Shown here: positions 1 through 6,965 of the stretch, piece after piece
Numbering within the stretch: the first letter of the stretch is position 1
Layout: each line of letters begins with the position of its first letter
From: VGWB01 sp964480945
Lineage (GTDB): Bacteria > Bacteroidota > Ignavibacteria > UBA10030
DNA length: 8,129 nt
Assembly: GCA_964480945.1 (NCBI GenBank)
Contig: CAYZRX010000114.1
Span: 1-8,129 of the forward strand
Direction of reading: 5' to 3'
The notes under the pieces: generated by a model
Told to the model about the DNA's origin: nothing
The model's database searches: none
What the model saw: only the letters and a program-made list of their open reading frames with translations
Made by a program: the position numbers and the translations under genes

Positions 1-362
1 TTCGGGATGAGCTCTTTTGCCCCCTCGACTTCGAATGCAGGCCAGACCCAGATCGGCTTCCGCTTGCGATTCAGGATCACCCCGAAGGTGCGCTCGCTGA
101 GGAACCAGTTGACCTTCGTGAAATACAGCAGATCGGATCCGCCGGTCAGGAACAGGCCGTCAAGCTTGTTCTCCGCCATCAGCTGTTGCGCTCTCTCCAC
201 GCGAGCTTCGTAGTCCTCAGGGGTCAACGGCTTCACGCCGGCGACCATATTCTCGAGCTTTTCCTGCGGGAAGAGTTTCGTGTTTGAGAAAAGATTACTG
301 ACGAACCCCACTGTCGAGATTGAGAGTCCACCCACCTTCAAGAACGAACGGCGTGAAATCAT
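1..362 (-). CDS. M24-family peptidase (creatinase/Xaa-Pro aminopeptidase-like), N-terminal part, Tat-type signal
   Basis: The gene runs off the left edge; 120 residues are visible. The N-terminus has S-R-R-S-F-L-K at residues 3-9, matching the twin-arginine consensus S/T-R-R-x-F-L-K, followed by a moderately hydrophobic stretch to about residue 26, so export in a folded state is likely. From about residue 50 the sequence reads like the creatinase N-terminal domain that precedes the M24 pita-bread catalytic domain: an E-ARVERAQQLMAE helix, then LDGLFLTGGSDLLYFT and a strand with the tryptophan-rich IWVWPAFE. The metal-binding residues of M24 would lie beyond the window, so catalytic competence cannot be judged. 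The start at 362 is set by an AAGGAGG site 7 bases upstream. Family members cleave Xaa-Pro bonds or related substrates; the exact substrate is unknown. It sits 163 bases after the DUF559 gene and probably has its own promoter. Domain call fairly sure, substrate not. Confidence 0.85.
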   Translation of the reverse strand, partial: MISRRSFLKVGGLSISTVGFVSNLFSNTKLFPQEKLENMVAGVKPLTPEDYEARVERAQQLMAENKLDGLFLTGGSDLLYFTKVNWFLSERTFGVILNRKRKPIWVWPAFEVEGAKELIP

Positions 363-369
363 GCTAGAT

Positions 370-376
370 CCTCCTT
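370..376 (-). promoter_or_regulatory. Strong ribosome binding site for the M24 gene
   Basis: The minus strand reads AAGGAGG with 7 bases before the ATG at 362. This near-perfect anti-SD match fixes the start codon and shows that the host uses classical Shine-Dalgarno initiation. Confidence 0.85.
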
Positions 377-458
377 ACGTAATGATATGAAAATGATAAA
401 ATCGACACAATTGCTCAGCGTAGTCTCAAGGCGAGGTCAAGAAACCCTACCCCCTACG

Positions 459-493
459 TCCCCCTTCCCTAAGTAAGATTTAGGGAAGGGGGA
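459..493. repeat. Near-perfect inverted repeat (14-bp stem, 7-base loop)
   Basis: The left arm 459-472 (TCCCCCTTCCCTAA) pairs without mismatch with 480-493 around the loop GTAAGAT at 473-479. It starts 32 bases beyond the DUF559 stop codon and lies before the M24 gene. No T-run follows on either strand, so a standard intrinsic terminator is not supported, although so stable a hairpin could still stop or stabilise transcripts. The bases just outside the left arm repeat a similar C-rich motif (CCCTACCCCCTACG at 444-457), which makes a repeat-family (REP- or MITE-like) origin plausible. Whether it is multi-copy cannot be seen here. Confidence 0.75.
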
Positions 494-525
494 TGGGTTC
501 AGCTACGCCGGAGCAAAATCTCTGT

Positions 526-882
526 TCACTCCTCCAAAACATCAGACAGGCGATGTTCAATTTCCTCATTCTTGAACCTCACAACTTGGATTCGTTTCGT
601 GTTGATCAAAAAGGTCCGCAATTCATCGTACTCTTTCTGATACTCGTGACTCTTGCCGTCGGCCTCAAGTACTAAGCGATGCTCGTGACAGTAAAAGTCG
701 GCAACGAAGAACATTGGCTTACCTTCATACTCACAGAAGAGAGGATGTTGACGAAGAAACTTCTTGCCGAGGAGCTTTCTGTTACGCAGTTCATTCCAGA
801 GAATTCGTTCGCTTTCGGTCATACACTTGCGAAGTTGCCGGCTCACCTCTCTGGCGGCTTCAACGACCATCCTATTCATCAT
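526..882 (-). CDS. DUF559 (Vsr/restriction-endonuclease-like) protein
   Basis: A 118-residue complete ORF. It has the hallmarks of DUF559 (PF04480) in order: a helix with ESERILWNELRNRKLLGKKF (about 23-42), RQHP, then VADFYCHEHRLVLEADGKSH (60-79), a Y-DELRT helix, and IQVVRFKNEEI (97-107) near the C-terminus. D62 in ADFY and E73/D75 in LEADG lie where the acidic residues of the Vsr-like PD-(D/E)xK fold are expected, so the nuclease core looks intact. The biological role of DUF559 proteins is largely unknown; nicking or cleavage of DNA is inferred from fold similarity. The start could be 882 or 879 (adjacent ATGs) or 870; there is only a weak AAGAG-type SD. GC over 541-840 is about 46% by hand count, against 53-60% in three sampled blocks of the neighbouring glycosidase genes, which suggests separate acquisition. 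It follows the GH3 stop by 43 bases and has no functional link to glycan use that I can see. Confidence 0.88.
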   Translation of the reverse strand: MMNRMVVEAAREVSRQLRKCMTESERILWNELRNRKLLGKKFLRQHPLFCEYEGKPMFFVADFYCHEHRLVLEADGKSHEYQKEYDELRTFLINTKRIQVVRFKNEEIEHRLSDVLEE

Positions 883-925
883 TTGCGCACTCTTATCCGG
901 ACGCTAAGTAGTTACCGATCAACAC

Positions 926-3454
926 TTACTTGGCGAGCGACACCTCCCCCTGCAGTTTGATGTCCCGGGACGAGCTTCCCACCAGGACCTCGAATTTCCC
1001 AGGATTGGCCACCCAGAACTTCTTCGACGGATCGTAGAATGAGAACGCCGATCTCTCCAAATCGACCTTCACATGTCTTGTCTCACCTGGTTGCAGCCAG
1101 ACCTTCTCGAACCCCTTGAGCTCCTTGACCGGCCTCGGAACGCTCGGCTTGGCTTCGTACACGTAGACCTGGGCCACCTCCGCACCGGGACGACTTCCTT
1201 TGTTTGTAACATCGAACGTAACAACAAAAGGTTTCGCGCCGCCTTGGGCAGCCGGCGTGATGGTCAAGTTCTTGTACTCGAACGTTGTATACGAAAGGCC
1301 GAAGCCGAAAGGAAACAGAGGCTCGATGTTATCCGTGTCGAAATGCCGATAGCCGAGAAACACGCCCTCTCTGTAAGCCACCCTCTTGTCACCATCCTCA
1401 TCATAGTATGATCTGTAGGTGGCGTTGTCTTCCCACTTCTTCTCGAAGGAGACCGGCAGTTTTCCCGATGGGTTGACGTCCCCGAAGAGGATCTCCGCCA
1501 CGGCGGTCCCACCTTCCTGGCCCGGATACCACGTATGGATCAGGGCCCCGACGTCACTCAGCCAACCGGTCATTGCGACGCTCCCACCGGCAGTGAGGAC
1601 GACGATCGTCCTCTTATTGACCTTCGCGACCTCGCGTGTCAAATCCACTTGTTCTTTGGGAAGATCAAAACTGCGGTCGAATCCTTCACCTTCCGTTTCG
1701 GCATTGAAGCCCACACAGACAACAGCAACATCGGAGTTCGCGGCGAGCCTGACCGCTTCTGCATCCTTCTCCTCTCCAAGCAGCCGGTAACCGAAGGAGA
1801 TCTCAGCGTTTCCCGTGTGGTCGTAATACTCGAGCTTGATATCGTTCAGGCTGTTCAAGCCGAGGCGCAGGGTCGCGGTATTCATCGTCGCTGCCTGGTC
1901 GTGCCAATTGTCGATGATGAGCTGGCCGTTGACATAGAGACGGTAGCCGTCATCGCCCTTCACGATGAACTCATAGTCTCCCTCGGCGTCGGCTTTCATT
2001 TTCCCGGTCCACCGCACGGAGAAATTATCCTCAGGAATGTTACTGGCAGGCGCAGACTCTCCCCAATTGAACATAATCCTTCGGTCGATGCGGGACATCG
2101 TTGGGGTTCCTGAGAGCTCCACGTTCGAGAAATACTCTCCCTTGAGCCCTCTCACCAGCTCATTCTTGTCCGATGGCGCAGAGAACTCCGACGATCGGAA
2201 AACGTCCGAATAGTCTCCGGCAACCCCCCGACTGTAGAAAACCTTGATGTTGTTCCCTGCGGCCGTAATGATCCCGTCAAGGAGACTCACCGAGCGAAAG
2301 GGCTGAACCCGCGAGCTTCCGCCACCGCCGGTGACGGCAGGAAGGGCATCCGGCCCGAGGACCGCAATGGACGTGATCTTGGACCGGTCGAGCGGAAGCA
2401 GGTTTCCGGCATTCTTTAGAAGAACAATCCCCTCCCGAGCGGCCTGCAGGGCAACGAGCCTCGAGTCCGGATTGTACCGGGGGAGATTCGGGTCGGTTTG
2501 AGGACGGTCGAAGAACCCGAAGCGGAACATCACTCGGAGCATTCGGCGGACCTTGTCGTCGATCGTGGCAACAGCCACTTTGCCGGATTTGATTGCGGGA
2601 AGCAGCGTCTCCCGGTTCATGTACTGGCCGGAGGGCATCTCGAGATCAAGACCCGCGTTCGCAGCGGCGACTCCGTCATACGTGGAGCCCCAGTCGGACA
2701 TCACAAGCCCGTCGAACTTCCAGTCGTCTTTCAGAATCTCCCGCAAGAGATGTGGATTCTCCGAGCAGTGCACGCCGTTGAGAAGGTTGTAGGAGTTCAT
2801 GACGGCGCCGACGTGGGCCTCCTCGACCGCGGCCCTGAAGTTGGGAAGGTAGATCTCGCGGAGGGTGCGCTCATCGACATCCGAGCTGACGTTGTGCCGA
2901 TCGTACTCCTGGTTGTTGGCCACAAAGTGCTTCACCGTCGCAACGACGCCCTGGCTCTGCACGCCGTTGATAAACGCAACCACCATCCGGCTGGCGAGAT
3001 ACGGATCTTCACCATAATACTCAAAGTTCCGCCCACACATCGGCGCGCGGTAGATGTTCACGCCCGGCCCGAGCATGATGTGAACTCCCTTCGCTCGAGC
3101 TTCCTTCCCAACCGCCTCGCCGAAGCGCCCCGTGAGATCTCTATCCCACGCGGCGGCAAATGCGATCCCGGCCGGGAACGCCGTGGCAGGCCCGTAGTTC
3201 CTGACCCCAACAGGGCCGTCGGCCATTCTGATCTTCGGGATTCCCAGGCGCTCGTTCGGCCGAATGTAGAAACCCTCGACTCCACCGAGCATATCGATCT
3301 TCTCCTCGAGCGTCATCCGGGCGAGGAGATCCTCCACCCTGCGTTCGACCGGCACCTGAGGATTCTTGTACACCGCGCTCTCTTGTGCAACGAGCATGGA
3401 GACGGAAAGAAACAACAGGCCAATAAGGAAGCTACCTGCAGTGAAGTTGCTCAT
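926..3454 (-). CDS. Secreted glycoside hydrolase family 3 (beta-glucosidase type) with PA14 insert
   Basis: An 842-residue protein starting at the ATG at 3454. Residues 1-23 form a signal peptide (MSNFTAGSFLIGLLFLSVSM, cleavage probably after LVA). The GH3 N-terminal barrel spans about 30-310: active-site ADGPVG (D79), GRNFEYYGEDP (141-151), KHF (175-177) and the nucleophile D254 in VMSDWGS. The second GH3 domain starts near 335 (AAREGIVLLKN) and is interrupted by a PA14 domain at about 436-560 (KGEYFSN, GDDGYRLYVNG, DNWHD). It resumes near 570 and carries ETEGEGFDR (586-594), where E588 or E590 is the expected acid/base. A fibronectin III-like domain (about 755-830) closes the protein. The layout matches PA14-containing bacterial and yeast GH3 beta-glucosidases, so a retaining exo-beta-glycosidase acting outside the cytoplasm is expected. 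GH3 also includes xylosidases and arabinosidases, so the sugar is not fixed. The KHF region lacks the NagZ-type pattern. Longer reading from the ATG at 3535 would overlap the upstream gene and bury the signal peptide behind 27 extra residues. Confidence 0.93.
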   Translation of the reverse strand: MSNFTAGSFLIGLLFLSVSMLVAQESAVYKNPQVPVERRVEDLLARMTLEEKIDMLGGVEGFYIRPNERLGIPKIRMADGPVGVRNYGPATAFPAGIAFAAAWDRDLTGRFGEAVGKEARAKGVHIMLGPGVNIYRAPMCGRNFEYYGEDPYLASRMVVAFINGVQSQGVVATVKHFVANNQEYDRHNVSSDVDERTLREIYLPNFRAAVEEAHVGAVMNSYNLLNGVHCSENPHLLREILKDDWKFDGLVMSDWGSTYDGVAAANAGLDLEMPSGQYMNRETLLPAIKSGKVAVATIDDKVRRMLRVMFRFGFFDRPQTDPNLPRYNPDSRLVALQAAREGIVLLKNAGNLLPLDRSKITSIAVLGPDALPAVTGGGGSSRVQPFRSVSLLDGIITAAGNNIKVFYSRGVAGDYSDVFRSSEFSAPSDKNELVRGLKGEYFSNVELSGTPTMSRIDRRIMFNWGESAPASNIPEDNFSVRWTGKMKADAEGDYEFIVKGDDGYRLYVNGQLIIDNWHDQAATMNTATLRLGLNSLNDIKLEYYDHTGNAEISFGYRLLGEEKDAEAVRLAANSDVAVVCVGFNAETEGEGFDRSFDLPKEQVDLTREVAKVNKRTIVVLTAGGSVAMTGWLSDVGALIHTWYPGQEGGTAVAEILFGDVNPSGKLPVSFEKKWEDNATYRSYYDEDGDKRVAYREGVFLGYRHFDTDNIEPLFPFGFGLSYTTFEYKNLTITPAAQGGAKPFVVTFDVTNKGSRPGAEVAQVYVYEAKPSVPRPVKELKGFEKVWLQPGETRHVKVDLERSAFSFYDPSKKFWVANPGKFEVLVGSSSRDIKLQGEVSLAK

Positions 3455-3460
3455 GGAAGT

Positions 3461-3467
3461 ACCTCCT
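3461..3467 (-). promoter_or_regulatory. Ribosome binding site that sets the GH3 start
   Basis: The minus strand reads AGGAGGT with 6 bases before the ATG at 3454. It decides for the start directly in front of the signal peptide and against the in-frame ATG at 3535, which overlaps the end of the kinase fusion. Confidence 0.85.
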
Positions 3468-3527
3468 CTCTGCTGACGAAGGGAAGAACACTCTTCTTTT
3501 CCTGAAGCAGTCTGAGAGTGACCCGCC

Positions 3528-4673
3528 TCATTCACGACGTATTTTGATCTTGATGGTGTTTTCGATCTCTTTCTTGGAAACCAGGATCAAGTATCCACCG
3601 CCGCCCGCGCCGGAGAGCTTCCAACCAAGCGCCTGCGAACGATATCGATCGATGACCGATCGAATGACGTCATCCGCCATGTTCGGGAACATGGCAACCT
3701 GCGCCTCGAAGGAGTCGGCGAAGGACGTGCCAAAGTCGACGAGATTCCTGGAGAGGATCGCATTCCAACAATTGTCCGTCGCCTCGGCGAGACGCTTTGC
3801 GCTTTCCCTGCTGATCTTCGTGTTCTCCAACACCGAAAACGTGCTCTCGCGGGGTTCGAGCGTCACAAGAAAGAGATGCTCTTCAACGAACGCAAGGACC
3901 TGTTCCTCGAGGAGAGAGTCGATGCTGTACGGCCAGTATTCACCGTCATAGTGAAGATTGTTCAGCCCCGGCAGCACGATGCCGAGGGCATCCTGGGAAC
4001 CCGCAATGATCTTGGTGCCGGGGGGGTTCTCGTAGCTGAACAGCGTCTTCGCCAGCGTCTCCTTGTCCCCGCCCGGGATGTCCGTGTGCCACAGCTCGAT
4101 CGCCTTCCTCCTCGTGCTGGAAGCCATGCCGCTCCGGTCGTTGAACTCGATGGTCGGTTCGATGGAAATCGTAAGGACCGAGCCCGGGTAATGCTTCGAG
4201 ACGAAGGGCTGATCCAGCCAACCTCCGGCCAGGTCGATCCGGAACGGGATGTTGCATTCGGTCCTCAGGGCTGTCGTGGAACGGGCGGGGAGGTTGCCGT
4301 GCGGCTTTCTCTTGCTGATAATGTACCGGATCTGGTGCTTGCGGCAGAATTCCTCCTTCTCCGGACTGTGACCCTCCTCATTCACGAAGAGGATATCGGC
4401 ACCGAGCGCATCGGGGTTCTCCACAAAATCCATGATGCCTCCGCCCGAATTCACCGTGCACCGTGTCACGCTTCGCAGCGCCTCGAGCATGTATTTCCGC
4501 TCATCCTGGTTGAAGATCGGATACCGACCCTTCAGTCGCCTCACAGTTTCATCCGACCCGATGCCGACGTACACGTCCCCGTGCGATGCCGCCTCCTCGA
4601 GGAAAGCGACGTGCCCGCTGTGCAGCATGTCGAAGCAGCCGGTGACAAAGACTTTTTTTCCAACTTCTGTCAT
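3528..4673 (-). CDS. Fusion: HldE-C/GCT-like nucleotidyltransferase + GHMP sugar kinase
   Basis: A 381-residue cytoplasmic protein with two fused enzymes. Residues 1-135 are a cytidylyltransferase-family domain: FVTGCFDMLHSGH (HSGH at 18-21), SDETVRRLKGRYPIFNQDER, and ARSTTALR (S132-T134) in place of the ISTT signature. These bind the nucleotide phosphates in HldE-C and glycerol-3-phosphate cytidylyltransferases. The kinase follows almost without a linker: IPFRIDLAGGWLDQP (142-156) is GHMP motif 1; SGMASSTRR (181-189) is a diverged motif 2 (usually GLGSSSA); GSQDALG (225-231) resembles the GIQDQ stretch of heptose and fuco-kinases, with D228 the candidate base; KLSGAGGGGY (352-361) is motif 3. 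A role in phosphorylating a sugar and making the NDP-sugar is inferred; the sugar and nucleotide are unknown. At about 245 residues the kinase is shorter than many GHMP kinases. It begins 34 bases after GH89. ATG 4673 is preferred over in-frame TTG 4679; neither has a good SD. Domain calls sure, function not. Confidence 0.87.
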   Translation of the reverse strand: MTEVGKKVFVTGCFDMLHSGHVAFLEEAASHGDVYVGIGSDETVRRLKGRYPIFNQDERKYMLEALRSVTRCTVNSGGGIMDFVENPDALGADILFVNEEGHSPEKEEFCRKHQIRYIISKRKPHGNLPARSTTALRTECNIPFRIDLAGGWLDQPFVSKHYPGSVLTISIEPTIEFNDRSGMASSTRRKAIELWHTDIPGGDKETLAKTLFSYENPPGTKIIAGSQDALGIVLPGLNNLHYDGEYWPYSIDSLLEEQVLAFVEEHLFLVTLEPRESTFSVLENTKISRESAKRLAEATDNCWNAILSRNLVDFGTSFADSFEAQVAMFPNMADDVIRSVIDRYRSQALGWKLSGAGGGGYLILVSKKEIENTIKIKIRRE

Positions 4674-4707
4674 ATCCAAAGAGTGACGTTATCTGGAGAA
4701 CGTTGCC

Positions 4708-6915
4708 TTACTCGAGAGGAAGATACTTCGCGATGATATCCTCAGCCAGGACCTTGAGATCCCGAGAGCCTCGAACAAGATCACCGACTTTCTCTTCCGG
4801 CGAGAGGTTGCCGGGGGTTACGATCCACTTCTCCTCCCATTGCCGAAGATCGAATGGGGTGCCCTCTTTCAGGGCCGTGTAGTAGAGACGCCACCGCTCG
4901 GCGTAGTAGTCTCGAATCAAGCCGCTCCAGACCTTAGCCGCATACTCCGAGAGGACCGGACCGCCCCACACCGTCACTTGCCTCTTCGCGTCGGACTCGT
5001 AGTACTCTCTCTCCGCTTGATTCCTTCCCCAAGATCGCGCGTCGCCAATCCACCGCTCAAGTCGGCGATCGGACCTGGACGCAAGAAGCTTGTCGATTTC
5101 CCGCATCAGCAGGAGTGACTGCTCAACCACCGTGTCGCGCAGTCCGAACCGCGACCTTCGATGGAACTCACCCGCCTTCCGCAACAGGCTGTCCACGGTG
5201 CTGCCGGCGTACTGAACGACGAGCTCAACGAGATCGTTGCGGTAGAGCCGGCTCGAACCAAGGGAGCCGGCACAGGAGAGGAACAATTCGCACGCTTGAG
5301 CCACGTCGGGACCACCCTGCGCCTCCCCTCGCGGTGTGAGCGACGGCCGCAGCTGAAAGCCGAATCGCACGTTGCCATGCGGCTTCGCATAGACCGACTT
5401 CACGAGCAGCTGCCAGCACTTCTTCATCGCTTCCGGATAACCGCCGTAGCGTGAAGCGCAATAGTCCGCAAGCCATCGATCCAAGTCAATTGGCTTGTCC
5501 GTCCATCCTGCGTCGGTCAAGATTTCATAAATGACTTCGTTGTTCTCAACTCCTTCCGGCGAAAGGCCGAGTCCGACCAGCGCTCCGCGGTTGGGGGCAT
5601 TCAGCGCCTGAGCGGGATCCTCGCCGAAGAACTTCAGCGCTCCGTTCAACGGATTATTGCCGCCGAAGTTGTGGATGACGCTGTAGATCCACTGCTTGCC
5701 GTAAAAGCCGTCGTGCACCTTCCAGCCGTGCCAAAATTCGTTCGCGAGATCGATGATGATCATTCGGTCGTTCGGAACGTCCCTGAGCAGAGCTTGCACA
5801 GACGCTCTGTCCCAGAACTTCGAGGAGTTGTAGAACAACCACCCCTGCATCACCCACACGCCGTTCGGATCGCCTGCAATAATGGATCGGTAGACCGCGC
5901 TACCGTACGCCGCGAGCTCATCGTATCGCCCGGTCTCAGTGACCGGGACCTCCATCTCGTTGAAGCTATCGGAGAGATAGTAATGGTGCTCGCCGTATTC
6001 CTTTCGATACGCGTCGATGAATTTCTTTCCGATCTCCTCGAAGAGCGGCGAGTCGGCAGAGAGGAGTTGTGTTTGGTACCCCTTCCCGAAGTCAGCCCAT
6101 GACGCGAGCTTTTGTGTTTTGACCTCCGGATGGTGTTTCTCGAAGGCGGGAGGAACGAATCCCGAAAACGCAGGAACGACAGGCTGCATCCCGAGCTCCC
6201 GCATACGACGCAAGATCCTCTTCTGAAGCTCTTTGTTCTGATCCAACCAGCCCTGAGGGAGCGGTCCGTCGTGCTTGTTGATGTTTCCCATCCGATGCCA
6301 GGGCAGGAAGGCCGGACCCGTGAAATAGTCCTTTAATTCGTCGTTCGTGATTCCGTAACTGTTCCACACTTTCTGCCAGATGGCCTCCTGGCCGGCCATC
6401 GCCAGCGGCATGTTGATGCCGTGAAGCGCCATCCAATCCAGCTCCCGCTCCCATTCCTTCCACCCCCAGAATGCCGTCGTGTAGCCGAACGCGCACACGT
6501 TGTAATAGAGGCGAAGCTTGTACGGCGAGCTCACGCGCGTCTTGGGAAAGTCGGGCAACCGCTCCGGCAAGCTGATGTGCTCGCCGCTCCATGTCACCTG
6601 ACTGTGGGTCGCATGGCGAAGATAGTGATACACGCCGCGCGTCAGGGCGATCGGACTCGTGCCGCGGACGACGACCGTTCCGTTCTTCCCTTCCACCTCA
6701 AACGCATCACTCCCCCTTTCAGAGGGCATGAGCTCAAGCTTGAATTCAACCGCTCGCGCACCCAGCAAACGCGCAACAACCCCCGTTGCCGACGCAATGG
6801 CCTGAGGTGCCTGCCGCAAGGAGCCGGTCGCACTTAAGCTGTTGCCGCCGCTGATCAGCAGGACGGCAACCACACAGAGGAGAATTCTGGAAGAGCCAGA
6901 GCGGATTGGTCTCAT
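4708..6915 (-). CDS. Secreted alpha-N-acetylglucosaminidase, GH89 (NAGLU family)
   Basis: A 735-residue protein, close in length to human NAGLU (743). Family members remove terminal alpha-linked N-acetylglucosamine, for example from heparan sulphate or the alpha-1,4-GlcNAc cap of mucin glycans. A signal peptide covers about 1-29 (basic start, then ILLCVVAVLLISGG). A small N-terminal alpha/beta domain (to about 125) precedes the barrel, which opens with LRLYYNVCAFGYTTAFWGWKEWERELDWMALHGINMPLA, a NAGLU hallmark. The two expected catalytic glutamates are present: E320 in DSFNEME and E454 in LSPEGVENNE, aligning with E316 and E446 of the human enzyme. The C-terminal all-helical domain (about 475-735) appears complete. 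There are no CBM32 or FIVAR modules as in the clostridial enzyme. The reading frame also allows a TTG start at 6921, but the ATG at 6915 is more likely; the SD is weak and an A7 run lies just upstream. It is 50 bases after the GH123-like gene. Confidence 0.95.
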   Translation of the reverse strand: MRPIRSGSSRILLCVVAVLLISGGNSLSATGSLRQAPQAIASATGVVARLLGARAVEFKLELMPSERGSDAFEVEGKNGTVVVRGTSPIALTRGVYHYLRHATHSQVTWSGEHISLPERLPDFPKTRVSSPYKLRLYYNVCAFGYTTAFWGWKEWERELDWMALHGINMPLAMAGQEAIWQKVWNSYGITNDELKDYFTGPAFLPWHRMGNINKHDGPLPQGWLDQNKELQKRILRRMRELGMQPVVPAFSGFVPPAFEKHHPEVKTQKLASWADFGKGYQTQLLSADSPLFEEIGKKFIDAYRKEYGEHHYYLSDSFNEMEVPVTETGRYDELAAYGSAVYRSIIAGDPNGVWVMQGWLFYNSSKFWDRASVQALLRDVPNDRMIIIDLANEFWHGWKVHDGFYGKQWIYSVIHNFGGNNPLNGALKFFGEDPAQALNAPNRGALVGLGLSPEGVENNEVIYEILTDAGWTDKPIDLDRWLADYCASRYGGYPEAMKKCWQLLVKSVYAKPHGNVRFGFQLRPSLTPRGEAQGGPDVAQACELFLSCAGSLGSSRLYRNDLVELVVQYAGSTVDSLLRKAGEFHRRSRFGLRDTVVEQSLLLMREIDKLLASRSDRRLERWIGDARSWGRNQAEREYYESDAKRQVTVWGGPVLSEYAAKVWSGLIRDYYAERWRLYYTALKEGTPFDLRQWEEKWIVTPGNLSPEEKVGDLVRGSRDLKVLAEDIIAKYLPLE

Positions 6916-6965
6916 TTTCAAGTCTTTTTTTCTCTGTCAGAAGGAATCGTTCTGCGAAGGTCGGA

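Noticed and set aside
382..410. Promoter-like TATCAT (382-387) with TTGTGT (405-410), 17-base spacing, before the M24 gene
   Set aside because: The -35 matches only 3 of 6 and the implied transcript start falls inside the SD. A second TATCAT at 393-398 has better placement but no -35. A promoter is likely in this gap, but I cannot place it.
3489..3502. GAAGA/TCTTC hairpin in the gap before GH3
   Set aside because: A five-base-pair stem with a 4-base loop is expected by chance; there is no T-run or operator-like conservation to support it.
2498..3505. 335-residue plus-strand ORF
   Set aside because: It is antisense to the GH3 barrel, which has clear motifs. The translation is rich in H, R, V and D with no recognisable domain, typical of a shadow frame in GC-rich DNA.
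3455..3535. Extended GH3 start at the ATG at 3535
   Set aside because: It would add 27 polar residues before an evident signal peptide and overlap the fusion gene; the strong SD at 3461-3467 supports 3454.
3876..4736. 286-residue plus-strand ORF opposite the kinase fusion
   Set aside because: No domain is recognisable, it lies wholly opposite conserved motifs of the fusion, and its composition is that of a shadow frame.
6934..6958. Small inverted repeat CAGAA/TTCTG between the GH123-like and GH89 genes, next to a T7/A7 run
   Set aside because: The stem is only 5 bp, and on the transcribed strand the hairpin is followed by an A-run rather than a T-run, so it is not a terminator.
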